DNA of 64,000 nt from Alteromonas sp. LOR (lineage in GTDB: Bacteria; Pseudomonadota; Gammaproteobacteria; Enterobacterales; Alteromonadaceae), in the NCBI RefSeq assembly GCF_000753865.1, contig NZ_JQFW01000031.1, positions 124,001-188,000 on the forward strand, read 5' to 3'. The translations under genes and the position numbers were made by a program. A model generated the notes under the pieces. The model did not search any database. It saw only the letters and a program-made list of their open reading frames with translations, and was not told the origin of the DNA. This document shows, in pieces, positions 7,510 to 17,148 of this stretch (its first letter is position 1; each line of letters opens with the position of its first letter).

Positions 7510-9456
7510 ATGATAAAGCTCTCAAATGTATCGCTATTGCGCGGCAGAAAAATGCTGCTAGAAGACGCATCTGCCCAGGTATTTCCTGGTCATAAAGTGG
7601 CGTTGATAGGCAGCAACGGGTGTGGAAAATCGACTTTATTTGCCCTGTTGCGCAGCGAGCTAACGGTTGATGCTGGTGATTGCAGCGTACCTGGCGACTG
7701 GCGAATAGTCAGCGTGGCTCAGGAAACGCCGGCAACAGACAGGCGAGCCATTGATTATGTGGTAGACGGCGATAAACACTTACGCACGCTTCAGGCGCAG
7801 CTTGCGTTAGCCGAACAGAAAGAAGACGGCGTACAGATTGGCCAAATTCACGGTCAGTTAGAACAGGCAGGTGCTTATGATGTTGAGTCTCGTGCGGCCA
7901 CTATTCTCTCAGGTTTAGGCTTTACCAACTCACAGCTTACCGCCCCCGTTACCGACTTCTCTGGTGGGTGGCGTATGCGTTTAAACCTGGCGCAGGCCTT
8001 GTTATGTCCCTCAGACTTACTATTACTTGATGAGCCAACCAACCACTTAGATTTAGATGCGGTTATTTGGCTTGAAAAATGGCTACAGCGATTCGCTGGA
8101 ACATTGCTACTTATTTCTCACGATAAGGCATTTATCGATAATACGGTTGCTCAAATCATCAGTGTAGAGCAACAAAAACTAGTGACTTATACGGGGAACT
8201 ATTCTGCCTTTGAAACGCAGCGTGCCGAACGTATTCGCTTGCAAAATCTTGAGTATGATAAGCAGCAGCAAAAAGTTGCTCATCTGAACTCATTTATTAC
8301 CCGTTTTAAAGCCAAAGCGAGTAAAGCAAAGCAAGCACAAAGCCGTATTAAACAGCTTGAGAAGATGGAGACTCTGCTTCCTGCGCACATGGCTAGCCCT
8401 TTTAGCTTTTCATTTGCGCCTCCATCAGCGTTGCCGAACCCGCTAGTGCAAATGGAAAAAGTGCAGCTAGGCTATGGCGAACATACCGTGCTAGAGCAGG
8501 TGAAACTCAATTTGGTTCCGGGCAGCCGTATTGGCCTTCTTGGTCGAAATGGCCAAGGTAAGTCAACGCTGATAAAGCTGCTGGCAGGCGTGCATTCGCC
8601 CAAGCAAGGCATATTCAATACAGCGAAAGGGCTTAAAATTGGGTATTTCGCTCAGCATCAGCTAGAAACCTTAGACCCCAATGCCACCCCTATACTTCAC
8701 TTACAGCGACTAGATGCAAAAGCCACCGAACAGCAGTTGCGAGATTATTTGGGCGGATTTGGATTTAATGGCGACGAAGCACTCGCGCCTGTTGCCCCCA
8801 TGTCTGGTGGTGAAAAAGCTCGCTTGGTGCTCGCGTTAATTGTGTATCAAAAGCCAAATTTACTGCTTTTAGATGAACCGACGAACCACCTTGATTTAGA
8901 AATGCGTCATGCCCTTAATATTGCCTTGCAAGGCTTTGAAGGCGCTATGGTGCTGGTATCGCACGATAGGTTTCTACTGAGCTCGGTGTGCGAAGACTTC
9001 TATCTTGTGGACAGTGGTCATGTGGCCTCTTTCACCGGCGACTTAGATGATTATCGAGATTGGATCTTAAAACAGCAGGCTGCTGAAAAGGCAAAAGCGA
9101 ATCAAGATGCAAAAGACGAAGCGCAAGGGGAGCAAACCAGTAAGCCTGAGCGGAAACTCGATCGCAAAGAAGAAAAGCGCAAAGAAGCTGAGTTTAGAAA
9201 ACAGATCGCTCCTTTAAAGCGCGCCGTAGAAAAGCATGAAAAGAATATGGAAGCCTATTCAGCCTCCCTCGCCAATGTAGAGGAGTCATTGGCAGATACC
9301 AGCCTTTACGGTGAGGACAAAAAATCTGAGCTTATGGCGTTACTCGATAAGCAGACTTCACTGAAGCAGCGTATTGAAGAAGAGGAAATGGCATGGCTGG
9401 ATGCCCAAGAGCAAATAGAACAACACCGGGAAGCTTATGACATCGCAAATGGTTAG
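7510..9456 (+). CDS. yheS: ABC-F family ATPase YheS
   Basis: The protein has 648 residues and two ABC cassettes without membrane domains, so it acts on the ribosome and is not a transporter. Cassette 1 has Walker A GSNGCGKST, signature FSGGWRMRL and Walker B LLLLDEPTNHLDLDAV. Cassette 2 has GRNGQGKST, MSGGEKARL and LLLLDEPTNHLDLEM. The linker between them (about residues 240-300) is the charged P-site tRNA-interaction motif, and the last 120 residues are a charged coiled coil. ABC-F proteins release stalled ribosomes or tune translation. The downstream TIGR02444-type gene overlaps its end by 20 bp, so the two are co-translated, and yheT and yheU follow as in E. coli. Confidence 0.95.
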   Translation: MIKLSNVSLLRGRKMLLEDASAQVFPGHKVALIGSNGCGKSTLFALLRSELTVDAGDCSVPGDWRIVSVAQETPATDRRAIDYVVDGDKHLRTLQAQLALAEQKEDGVQIGQIHGQLEQAGAYDVESRAATILSGLGFTNSQLTAPVTDFSGGWRMRLNLAQALLCPSDLLLLDEPTNHLDLDAVIWLEKWLQRFAGTLLLISHDKAFIDNTVAQIISVEQQKLVTYTGNYSAFETQRAERIRLQNLEYDKQQQKVAHLNSFITRFKAKASKAKQAQSRIKQLEKMETLLPAHMASPFSFSFAPPSALPNPLVQMEKVQLGYGEHTVLEQVKLNLVPGSRIGLLGRNGQGKSTLIKLLAGVHSPKQGIFNTAKGLKIGYFAQHQLETLDPNATPILHLQRLDAKATEQQLRDYLGGFGFNGDEALAPVAPMSGGEKARLVLALIVYQKPNLLLLDEPTNHLDLEMRHALNIALQGFEGAMVLVSHDRFLLSSVCEDFYLVDSGHVASFTGDLDDYRDWILKQQAAEKAKANQDAKDEAQGEQTSKPERKLDRKEEKRKEAEFRKQIAPLKRAVEKHEKNMEAYSASLANVEESLADTSLYGEDKKSELMALLDKQTSLKQRIEEEEMAWLDAQEQIEQHREAYDIANG

Positions 9457-10003
9457 TATTGATGGTGAGATGTTTTGGCAATATAGCCTTAGCCGCTATG
9501 CCACAGGTGATGTAGCACCTTTAGCGTTGCTGCTTCAAGATCAGCATGGGGTAAACGTGAATGTGCTTTTACTGGTTTGCTGGTGTTTAGAAAACAATAT
9601 CATTATTAATTTGCCCCAGTTAAAAGAGGTTATTGAGGCGGCAGCGAAAAGTGAAAGTGAGTTAAAAATACACAGAGATAAACGCAAGCTGGCCAACCCG
9701 AAGCACCGGTCAACGGTGCAAAGCTCGACTAACGCTAATGATGAAAGTAGTGCAAGCTGTGAAAAAAACGCTGAGACTTACGAGCTGCTAAAAACCCAAG
9801 AGCTAGCGCTTGAGAGGCAGCAGCAAGAAGTCATTATCGAAGCTTTTAATCAGTTAGACGTACACCGCATGTCTGCGCAGCCTTCAGGTGATGGTGCACG
9901 CATTTTAAATGCGTCTATTGCAGCGTTTATCAATGTTTATTCGCTTAGGGAAAACAGCGAGGCCCGAAGCCTTGTGAGTCAGCTTGTTAGCCAGCTCCCT
10001 TAA
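9437..10003 (+). CDS. TIGR02444/DUF2390 family protein
   Basis: The protein has 188 residues and overlaps the end of yheS by 20 bp. The N-terminal part (FWQYSLSRYATGDVAPLALL, then LLQDQHGVNVNVLLLVCWC) matches the family found beside yheS in many marine gammaproteobacteria. The second half is a charged helical region with little conservation. Function is unknown; co-translation with yheS is the only lead. There is no signal peptide or membrane helix, so it is cytoplasmic. Confidence 0.8.
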   Translation: MTSQMVSIDGEMFWQYSLSRYATGDVAPLALLLQDQHGVNVNVLLLVCWCLENNIIINLPQLKEVIEAAAKSESELKIHRDKRKLANPKHRSTVQSSTNANDESSASCEKNAETYELLKTQELALERQQQEVIIEAFNQLDVHRMSAQPSGDGARILNASIAAFINVYSLRENSEARSLVSQLVSQLP

Positions 10004-10042
10004 GCTGTTTTTGTTGTGAAGAAATGATTAAGACGAAAATTG

Positions 10043-10082
10043 AAATAAGAAGCCTAAAATAAGAAGCATTAAAATAAGAAGC
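10043..10082 (+). repeat. Triplicated AAATAAGAAGC element in the yheT leader
   Basis: AAATAAGAAGC occurs at 10043-10053, 10057-10067 and 10072-10082, spaced 14 and 15 bp apart. The last copy ends 4 nt before the yheT ATG, so its AAGAAG core is probably the ribosome site; the first two are extra copies. Confidence 0.8.
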
Positions 10083-10086
10083 CATA

Positions 10087-11127
10087 ATGAGTAAGTTAGC
10101 GAGAGCACACGGAAAAATAATTAAAAGTAGCTTCACCGTTCCTGGGTGGGCTAAAAATCGTCACGTGCAGACAATATGGCCACGGTTTATTCAAAAACGG
10201 TTGCCATTAGCCTATCAAATGGAGCGATTAACCCTTCCTGATGATGACTTTGTTGATGTAGCGTGGGGCCCGAAACCACAGGAAACAGCAGGCATCGTTG
10301 TTCTTTTTCACGGGTTAGAGGGAAGCATTAAGTCTCACTATGCCAACGATATGATGGCACAGCTGTCGGTAAACGGCTGGCAGGTGGTGATGATGCACTA
10401 TCGCGGTTGCAGTGGTGTACCTAACTTAAATGCCCGAGCCTATCACAGCGGTGAAACCGGCGATCCTAGCTTTTTCTTAGAGTGGCTTAGCGATAAGTTT
10501 CCGCGTATTCCCAAAGTGGCTATTGGCTTTTCTTTAGGCGGTAATATGCTGCTTAAGTTGTTAGGCGAAAATCCAGCACAGAAGTGGCTTCAAGCCGCTG
10601 TTGCCATTTCATCGCCACTGAAACTGGCGGAGTGTGCAAAGTCGATTAACCACGGTTTTTCTCGGGTGTATCAAAAGTACTTACTAAACAGTATGAAAAG
10701 CACGCTGCGCCAGAAAATGGAATATATCGACTATCGAAAGCTTATTCAGCTTACAAAAGAAGACGTTGACGATATGACCAGTTTTACGCAGTTTGACGAA
10801 AAAATAACGGCGCCACTTCATGGTTTTGAAGATGCGCAAGATTATTATGAGAAGTGCAGTGCGTATCACTTTTTGAGCGCTATACACTGTCGCACGCTAG
10901 TACTGCATAGCATTGACGATCCTTTCATGAATCACCTCATTGTGCCGAAAGAAGAAGAGCTAGCTAGAAACGTAACCGTTGAATTAAGCGAACGGGGTGG
11001 GCATGTAGGTTTTATGCAAGGCTCTGTATTCAATCCCCGAGTATGGCTACATGAAAGAGTGAAGCAGTTTGTCAGCGAAGTGCTGCCAATAGACAGTACA
11101 TGCAGCTATTCAAGCCGTAGCTACTGA
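10087..11127 (+). CDS. yheT: YheT family alpha/beta hydrolase
   Basis: The protein has 346 residues, the usual YheT length. It carries the nucleophile elbow GFSLGGNML, an oxyanion-forming HGLEGS motif, an acidic residue in HSIDDPFM and a catalytic His in GGHVGFM. The N-terminal FTVPGWAKNRHVQTIWPR stretch is the family signature. YheT-like enzymes are cytoplasmic carboxylesterases of unclear natural substrate. It sits between the TIGR02444-type gene and yheU on the same strand, the E. coli order, and is probably in one operon with yheS. Confidence 0.93.
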   Translation: MSKLARAHGKIIKSSFTVPGWAKNRHVQTIWPRFIQKRLPLAYQMERLTLPDDDFVDVAWGPKPQETAGIVVLFHGLEGSIKSHYANDMMAQLSVNGWQVVMMHYRGCSGVPNLNARAYHSGETGDPSFFLEWLSDKFPRIPKVAIGFSLGGNMLLKLLGENPAQKWLQAAVAISSPLKLAECAKSINHGFSRVYQKYLLNSMKSTLRQKMEYIDYRKLIQLTKEDVDDMTSFTQFDEKITAPLHGFEDAQDYYEKCSAYHFLSAIHCRTLVLHSIDDPFMNHLIVPKEEELARNVTVELSERGGHVGFMQGSVFNPRVWLHERVKQFVSEVLPIDSTCSYSSRSY

Positions 11128-11172
11128 GGTCTTTGTGGGTGAGTGCTGTGAAATTTATAAATTGGAGCAAAT

Positions 11173-11409
11173 ATGATAATTCCTATCGAAGCACTAGAGG
11201 CCGATACGGTTTATAGCTTGGCCGAATCGTTTGTGCTGCGGGAAGGTACAGATTACGGCGAGCAAGAAACTGAATTTAACACTAAGGTACAGCAGGTACT
11301 CGATGGCTTAAAGTCGGGAGAAGCGGTACTGGTGTATTCAGAATTACACGAAAGTGTGGATATAAAGCGTAAAGAGGATTTATTGCCCGAAGACAAAGCG
11401 GGTGAATAG
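11173..11409 (+). CDS. yheU: YheU family protein (UPF0270)
   Basis: The protein has 78 residues beginning [20 protein letters not shown], close to the UPF0270 consensus in which an N-terminal IP is followed by a short helix and the [10 protein letters not shown] motif. Function is unknown. The ATG has a GGAGC site upstream. It is the last gene of the yheS-yheT-yheU unit. The minus-strand terminator of the following outer-membrane protein gene begins only 12 bp after its stop. Confidence 0.93.
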   Translation: MIIPIEALEADTVYSLAESFVLREGTDYGEQETEFNTKVQQVLDGLKSGEAVLVYSELHESVDIKRKEDLLPEDKAGE

Positions 11410-11420
11410 AAAGCGCTGAA

Positions 11421-11448
11421 TAAAAAAGCCGGGTCGAGCAACCCGGCT
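11421..11448 (-). terminator. Rho-independent terminator of the outer-membrane protein gene
   Basis: On the minus strand AGCCGGGT (11448-11441) pairs with ACCCGGCT (11434-11427) around a 6 nt loop and is followed by a run of T. It lies just after the stop of the barrel protein gene at 11472 and may also stop the convergent yheU transcript. Confidence 0.85.
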
Positions 11449-11471
11449 AACCTTCCTGAGGAGAGGGAGGC

Positions 11472-12041
11472 TTAAAACGCGTAACGAGCCGTTACTTGCA
11501 TAATATCTAGCTCATCAATTAATTCATAGCTGGCGCCAACTGCCCACTGAGGCGTAATGTAGTAATTCGCTCCTACCTTAATCGTTGCTTCACCACCGTC
11601 TACATCGTAATAGCCAACTTCACCGGCTAATTCTATTTGCTCTGTGACCATAGAGCGAAGCCCAGCGTTCACGCTGTAGCCATTATCATCGTCTATGTCG
11701 CCGTCTACTCGCTCAAGGTTCGCGCCGAAGTAAGCATCTGTAGTGGCATTTACTGGAAGTCGATAGCCAGCACCAACGGTTATCATATCAAAATCGAAAT
11801 TGCCTTCTTCAAAAAAGCTGTATTCACCGTTTAAGTACCAATTGCTATTAAGAAGGTATTTGCCACTAGCGGTAAACCCATCAGGCTCAAACGATTCGTT
11901 GTTATCAAAATCTAGCTTTGTATAGCCTCCTTCTACATAGCGCCAATCTGGCTTATCGGCTAAAGCAGTAGCAGGGGCAAAAGCGGCGGTAAATGCGACA
12001 AGCGCAGACGTTGAAGCGAGAAGTGAGATTGCTTTGTTCAT
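11472..12041 (-). CDS. Small outer-membrane beta-barrel protein
   Basis: The protein has 189 residues. The signal peptide ends ALA just before DKPDW. The mature part consists of alternating short strands rich in aromatic residues and Gly, about eight predicted strands, and ends in ARYAF with the C-terminal Phe recognised by the Bam complex. This size fits an eight-stranded barrel of the OmpA-N/OmpX/OmpW type. The closest matches I would expect are alteromonad proteins of unknown function. It stands alone: the neighbours are convergent yheU and divergent opgGH. Confidence 0.75.
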   Translation of the reverse strand: MNKAISLLASTSALVAFTAAFAPATALADKPDWRYVEGGYTKLDFDNNESFEPDGFTASGKYLLNSNWYLNGEYSFFEEGNFDFDMITVGAGYRLPVNATTDAYFGANLERVDGDIDDDNGYSVNAGLRSMVTEQIELAGEVGYYDVDGGEATIKVGANYYITPQWAVGASYELIDELDIMQVTARYAF

Positions 12042-12761
12042 GTAATAACTCCTTAGTATGTTCAGTACCTATTTCATAAAACAAGCGTGATTATGAAGGT
12101 GTGCTTAAGCTCGGTTTATCCTTAGGCTGCATCAGCTATAAGGGGGGAACCGCCGATATACGACGCTTAAACAGAATGCCTAATAGTGAACTGAATAAAA
12201 AATGACGATGACATGCAAAATATGAAAATTTTACGTTTTACCGTGTCATCCTCGTCCTACTGACAATTTACCTATTCTAAGAGCAAGGTCTTTGCCAACT
12301 CGCTTCTTAAATCCAAGTTAATATACTTTTTATATTTAACGTGATGAAAAACAAAGGAAATATATAAGTATTTAATGTGGCTAGTCGATATTTAGATAAA
12401 AGAACAGCGATATGCTGTGAATGGTAGATGCAAAAACTGTCTCTAAAAAACAACAGTTTTCATGTGAAATAGTAGATGGCTAAGGTCTTTCAATTAGAAA
12501 ATATTAGCGCGGCGAGTGTGTTGATATCTTTTTTACCCTTTTAAATAATTGAAAATATTGAGTATTATTATATTTAGTTGTCTTTTTGAACGCGTTGGAA
12601 CGTGTCTTGCTCATCCCCTGTGAGAGTTATTGCATTTGAGAGTAGACGCAGAGTTTTAGTTTTCCCTTTACTGCGTTAATCCAAAGGAAAGGAATAGAGC
12701 ACCTTTCTACTGCTTAGATAATTAAGCAGCTGCGATAGCCCATTACCCAAAGGAGAGGAAA
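12042..12761. promoter_or_regulatory. Long leader region between the barrel protein gene and opgG
   Basis: This 720 bp AT-rich interval has no plausible ORF and must hold the divergent promoters. Two inverted repeats stand out. TGACA at 12209-12213 pairs with TGTCA in 12244-12249, extended by GACG/CGTC arms around a 30 nt AT-rich centre. CTGCTTA (12710-12716) pairs with TAAGCAG (12723-12729) close to the opgG ribosome site. The second lies 32 nt before the ATG, so it should be within the opgG mRNA leader. The length suggests regulation of glucan synthesis, but I recognise no operator. Confidence 0.4.
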
Positions 12762-14408
12762 ATGGCCGAGCCACGTTTATCAATTATCATGCGAAATATA
12801 GTTAAGCAACACGTATCTATAAGCTGTGCAATGCCCCGTGCATTGGTTTACGTTTCAAGCATTTTAGCGTTTATTGTTTTACCAAGTGCAATGGCGACAA
12901 CTGTTAACGATAATAATCAGCCGCAGAAAGCGTCACCGGTTCTACAATCTGTTATTGATGCAGCCAAAGTTTCTGCAAGTGAAAGTTATGAACAAGACGA
13001 TCATAACTTGGACAGTAAGCTCAAGGAAATTGACTACCAAACATACCGTTCTATTCGTTTTCAACCTGAGCAAAGTCTTTGGCATCAAGAAAACGACTAC
13101 GAGCTTCAATTTTTTCACCCAGGCTTTCTTTACGAATATCCCGTTACTATTCATACCATCGGGAGCAGTAATACCCCCGAGCGTTTAGCCTTTGACAGCG
13201 AGATGTTCAGCTACGATGGACAATCATCAGCACTTAAAGGGTTAACTGATGAGAACTCAGGGTTTGCGGGTTTCCGCGTTCACTACCCTATTAAAAGTGA
13301 TGAGTATAAAGATGAATTTGCCGTTTTTTTGGGCGCTTCTTATTTTCGCTTAGTGGGGAAAAACCAAGTATACGGAATTTCTGCACGAGGCCTCGCCATT
13401 GATACGGCATTAACCAAGGGTGAAGAGTTTCCTCACTTTACCGAATTTTGGATAGTGGAGCCTAGCAAAAAAGGAACAGAGACGGGCCAGCCAATTACCA
13501 TTTATGCCCGTTTGGAAAGTCCATCTGTCGCTGGCGCTTATAAATTTGTTATCGAGCCAGGTGAAGACACTTCCGTTGAGGTTGAGAGCTGGTTGTTTGC
13601 TCGCGAAGACGTAGAAAAGCTTGGCGTTGCTCCGTTTACTAGTATGTTTTTGTACGGCGAAAATACACAACAGCGTCATGACGACTACCGTCCTGAAGTG
13701 CACGATAGCGATGGTGTATTAATGGTAACTCATGCCGATGAAGAAATTTTCAGACCGTTAACAAACCCGTCTCGCCTGCAAATTACTTCACTAAGCGACA
13801 GTAAGCCTAAGGGCTTCGGTATGTTACAGCGCGATGGGCAATGGGATAACTACCTAGACGCAGAGGCAAACTACCATATTCGCCCTGGACTTTGGGTTAC
13901 GCCTCGAGAAGGTTTTGATAAAGGCCGTTTAGAGGTTGTTGAAATTCCGACTACCTCTGAAATTCACGATAATATTGTTGCGTTTTGGACACCAGGAGAG
14001 CCGTTTAACGAAGGCGATTCAATGTATTTCTCCTACGAACTTAAAACGGTAGAGCAACACCCCTTTGAAAGTGCCTTAGCCACTGTAGAGCGCACTAGAC
14101 AAGGTAGCGCAGTATTGCCTGGTGATGAGTTTAAAGATGAGTCTTTGGCAACCACACGTCAGTTTACCGTTGACTTCTTAGCGCCAAAGGCAAAAGCGTT
14201 TGATGATAAAACCACAAAACTCGTAGTGCAAAGCGCAAACGGCACGGTATCTCAACAGCGTTTATACCCCGTAGCAGATGGTGCAGAGTGGCGGGCTACC
14301 TTCTTTATGCAGCCAACGGAAAATCAAACCACTGATATGCGTGCTTATATTGAGCAGGACGGCAAGCGAGTGAGCGAGGTATGGAATTATGTCTACCAAC
14401 CTAAATAA
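12762..14408 (+). CDS. opgG: Glucans biosynthesis protein G
   Basis: The protein has 548 residues, slightly longer than E. coli OpgG (511). It starts at an ATG with a strong AGGAGAGG site. An N-terminal extension precedes the hydrophobic signal segment at about residues 27-45, with cleavage likely after AMA. The mature protein shows the family stretches (YRSIRFQPEQSLW, FQLFFHPGF-like, GFAGFRVHYP, GASYFRLVG, FPHFTEFW, PSRLQITSL, GFGMLQRDG). OpgG acts in the periplasm in branching or release of osmoregulated periplasmic glucans. opgH overlaps its 3' end by 20 bp, so the two form one operon. Confidence 0.96.
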   Translation: MAEPRLSIIMRNIVKQHVSISCAMPRALVYVSSILAFIVLPSAMATTVNDNNQPQKASPVLQSVIDAAKVSASESYEQDDHNLDSKLKEIDYQTYRSIRFQPEQSLWHQENDYELQFFHPGFLYEYPVTIHTIGSSNTPERLAFDSEMFSYDGQSSALKGLTDENSGFAGFRVHYPIKSDEYKDEFAVFLGASYFRLVGKNQVYGISARGLAIDTALTKGEEFPHFTEFWIVEPSKKGTETGQPITIYARLESPSVAGAYKFVIEPGEDTSVEVESWLFAREDVEKLGVAPFTSMFLYGENTQQRHDDYRPEVHDSDGVLMVTHADEEIFRPLTNPSRLQITSLSDSKPKGFGMLQRDGQWDNYLDAEANYHIRPGLWVTPREGFDKGRLEVVEIPTTSEIHDNIVAFWTPGEPFNEGDSMYFSYELKTVEQHPFESALATVERTRQGSAVLPGDEFKDESLATTRQFTVDFLAPKAKAFDDKTTKLVVQSANGTVSQQRLYPVADGAEWRATFFMQPTENQTTDMRAYIEQDGKRVSEVWNYVYQPK

Positions 14409-16374
14409 ATCGATGGAAGCTAATCAGCAGTCAGGGCCGTCATCAGAAATCAGATCGTCACGTAACCAGATCATCAAAGGAGCACATATGCGTTTATTTA
14501 TAATGGCAATGCTCGTTATTCCGAGCACGGCGCTGGCCGGTTGGAGTTTGTATGAGATATTTTTACCTAATGGATTAACAAACTTAGAAATTGCACAACT
14601 TGGACTTGGCTTAACCCTTTTCGCTTGGCTGTGTATGGCATTTTGGACAGGAATAATTGGATTCGTTTTACAGCTGTTCAATATCGACCCGCTGAGTTTG
14701 AAAAAGAAATTGGCGGCACCCGAAGCAAGCGTTGCTTTAACGCAGCGCCACGCCGTAGTTATGCCAGTTTATAACGAAGATACCAAGCGCATTATGGTTG
14801 GTTTCGAGACGTGTATCCGCGAGCTTATGGACGGTGACAGCAAAGAAAACTTTGACTTTTACATGCTAAGCGACACGCGAGATAGCGATAAAGCCGAAGC
14901 AGAGCTGCATGCATTTGCACGTTTGCAAAAACGTTTAGGTGAATACGCTGGGCAGGTTTTCTATCGCCGCCGTGAAAATAACACCCATAGAAAAGTGGGT
15001 AATCTTAAAGAGTTCTGTGAGCGCTGGGGCGGTAATTACGAATCTATGATTGTGCTAGATGCCGATAGTGTAATGACTGGCGAACGCATGGAAGATTTAG
15101 CAAAGCGTATTGAACAAGCACCTGATACCGCGTTAATTCAAACCATTCCTATGCCGGTGCGCCAAGATACGTTTTTCGGGCGTTTCGTGCAATTTGCAGC
15201 ACACTTATATAGCCCTATGCTGGCTACAGGTCTCTCTTTTTGGCAAACCGACAGCGCCAACTATTGGGGCCACAACGCTATTATCCGTATAGCGCCGTTT
15301 ATGCAGCACTGTGGTCTTCCTACCCTTGAGGGACGTGCACCGTTTGGCGGTGAAGTATTGAGTCATGACTTCGTTGAAGCGGCGTTACTGTCACGTGCTG
15401 GATGGCAGGCGTATTTGCTAACCGATACAACGGGAAGCTATGAAGAAGTACCTAGCAATATCGTCGATTATGCCATTCGCGATCGTCGTTGGGTTCAAGG
15501 CAACATTCAGCATCTTGGCTTGCTTAACGTGAAAGGCCTCAAAACGGCTAACCGTTTGCATTTCCTATTTGGCGCGTTTGCCTATATTTCATCGCTTATT
15601 CTGTTTTGCATGCTGGCACTAGGTACAGCCGATGCGCTAATTCGCGCAACAACAGTGCCTGACTTCTTCATGTCTGAATATCAGTTATTTCCAAGTTGGC
15701 AGGTGGCTAGACAAGATATGATGATGGTGACCATGTGGGGCACAGCAGCACTGTTGTTTTTACCTAAGTTACTTGGTATTACACTTGCCTTAATTAAGCG
15801 CAGAAGTGAGTTTGGCGGCGCGTGGTCGTTGATTAAAGGTGCATCCCTTGAACTTGTTATGGCTGTGCTTATTGCACCACTTATGATGTTTTACCATAGT
15901 TACTTTGTTATCAGTGTGTTCGTCGGGTTTTCAGTAAAATGGGAAGCTCAGGAGCGTGAAGGGCGCAAAGTACCTTGGTCTGTCGCCATTAAGCACACGC
16001 AAATTATGAGTGCACTAGCCATAGCTTGGGGTGTAACAACGTTTTATTTCACACCATCGCTGTTTATGTGGTTGCTTCCTGTGCTAACAGGCATGGTGCT
16101 AGCGGCCCCTGTTATTCGCCTTACAAGTAGTGACGTGCTGGGTAAAACAATGCGTAAGTGGGGTGTGTTTGTTATTGGTGAAGAGGTGAGCGAGTGTAAG
16201 GCGCTTAAACGTCTTGATGTAGCAATGAAACATTTTACCATTTCTCACTTCGCTACCCCTAAGCATAATGTTTCTGCACCTGCTTTACCTGAGAGCTTAT
16301 GGCTAACCATGCCTGAGCAGGCGTTAAATCAACAACCGACTCCTAGAAAGCCTGTGCTTGTTGCACAAGGTTAG
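14389..16374 (+). CDS. opgH: Glucans biosynthesis glucosyltransferase H
   Basis: The protein has 661 residues, shorter than E. coli OpgH (847) because both ends are reduced. It is an inner-membrane family 2 glucosyltransferase that makes the beta-1,2 glucan backbone from UDP-glucose and extrudes it. Two helices lie near residues 35-95. The cytoplasmic catalytic domain has VVMPVYNED, SDTRDSD, the DAD metal motif (VLDADSVM) and RDRRWVQGN. Four to five more helices follow residue 390. The reduced N-terminus means the FtsZ-binding function described for E. coli OpgH cannot be assumed. The overlap with opgG implies coupled translation; a terminator follows 90 bp downstream. Confidence 0.96.
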   Translation: MSTNLNKSMEANQQSGPSSEIRSSRNQIIKGAHMRLFIMAMLVIPSTALAGWSLYEIFLPNGLTNLEIAQLGLGLTLFAWLCMAFWTGIIGFVLQLFNIDPLSLKKKLAAPEASVALTQRHAVVMPVYNEDTKRIMVGFETCIRELMDGDSKENFDFYMLSDTRDSDKAEAELHAFARLQKRLGEYAGQVFYRRRENNTHRKVGNLKEFCERWGGNYESMIVLDADSVMTGERMEDLAKRIEQAPDTALIQTIPMPVRQDTFFGRFVQFAAHLYSPMLATGLSFWQTDSANYWGHNAIIRIAPFMQHCGLPTLEGRAPFGGEVLSHDFVEAALLSRAGWQAYLLTDTTGSYEEVPSNIVDYAIRDRRWVQGNIQHLGLLNVKGLKTANRLHFLFGAFAYISSLILFCMLALGTADALIRATTVPDFFMSEYQLFPSWQVARQDMMMVTMWGTAALLFLPKLLGITLALIKRRSEFGGAWSLIKGASLELVMAVLIAPLMMFYHSYFVISVFVGFSVKWEAQEREGRKVPWSVAIKHTQIMSALAIAWGVTTFYFTPSLFMWLLPVLTGMVLAAPVIRLTSSDVLGKTMRKWGVFVIGEEVSECKALKRLDVAMKHFTISHFATPKHNVSAPALPESLWLTMPEQALNQQPTPRKPVLVAQG

Positions 16375-16464
16375 GGTTTTAAACGTTGATCCCTTTAAGG
16401 GGGTCTAAGAGCCCTAGCCCTTAACAGAATCTCTACAAAGAGCCCTAGAAGGACAGCCACAAAC

Positions 16465-16495
16465 AAAAAAGCCGCTTTTCTAAGCGGCTTTTTTT
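16465..16495. terminator. Rho-independent terminator after opgH
   Basis: AAAAAAGCCGCTT pairs with AAGCGGCTTTTTTT around a 4 nt loop (about 16465-16495). A T-run follows the stem on both strands, so it can serve opgH (plus) and the convergent yceI-like gene (minus). Confidence 0.9.
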
Positions 16496-16540
16496 ATTTG
16501 TGCTGTGAGCTTTCAGTCTATGGGAACTAGCGTGTAAGAG

Positions 16541-17122
16541 CTAGCGGTTAAGCGTCACTGAAAACGTAATCGGCACCGTGGTTGTTATGCTCTTCAAACC
16601 AGCAATTTTTTGCAAAGCAGCAACGCCCTGGGCTAGTCCAAATGATTCAGCTTTAATGAGCGTAGGTGCGCTAGTTGAAACAGTCAGCGTATCAGCATCA
16701 ACTTGGCTAATAGTCACTGCAAATGCAGTGGGTACTGCCTTACCGTGTAGCGTTAGTATGCCGTCTACCTTACCTTTCATCACTTCACCCGATTTAAGCT
16801 GCATCATAGGTTTGGTTAAGGTTGCTTCAAAGTTTGCCGTTGCGAACTCACTCACGTTAAACAGCATTTCTTGCATGCGTTTGTTGCGAATGTCTATTGC
16901 CGTATTAACCGATGAAAGGTCTACCTCAACGTTAAGCTTACCCTTGTCTGATAGGGTGCCTTTGAAACTATCGAATTGATGCACTTCAGTGACTTGCGCG
17001 TTTTTAGTCGAAATGAAATGTAATGCGCTAGTATCTTTGTTAATTGTCCAATCTGCAGACGCGTTAAACGAGAGTCCACATGCCAGTAAAGCGGTTGATA
17101 ATGTGCGAACGTACTTTGCCAT
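16541..17122 (-). CDS. YceI family periplasmic protein
   Basis: The protein has 193 residues. The signal peptide ends NASA before DWTI. The mature part is a lipocalin-like YceI domain: DWTINKDTSALHFISTKNA at the start, VDLSSVNTAIDIRNKRM, LFNVSEFATANFEATL in the middle, and LHGKAVPTAFAVTI near the end. Family members bind long isoprenoid or amphiphilic ligands in the periplasm; the ligand here is unknown. It is a single gene with its own upstream region, containing an inverted repeat, and shares a terminator with opgH. Confidence 0.9.
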   Translation of the reverse strand: MAKYVRTLSTALLACGLSFNASADWTINKDTSALHFISTKNAQVTEVHQFDSFKGTLSDKGKLNVEVDLSSVNTAIDIRNKRMQEMLFNVSEFATANFEATLTKPMMQLKSGEVMKGKVDGILTLHGKAVPTAFAVTISQVDADTLTVSTSAPTLIKAESFGLAQGVAALQKIAGLKSITTTVPITFSVTLNR

Positions 17123-17148
17123 CGTTTGATTACTCCTGTTGATGCATT

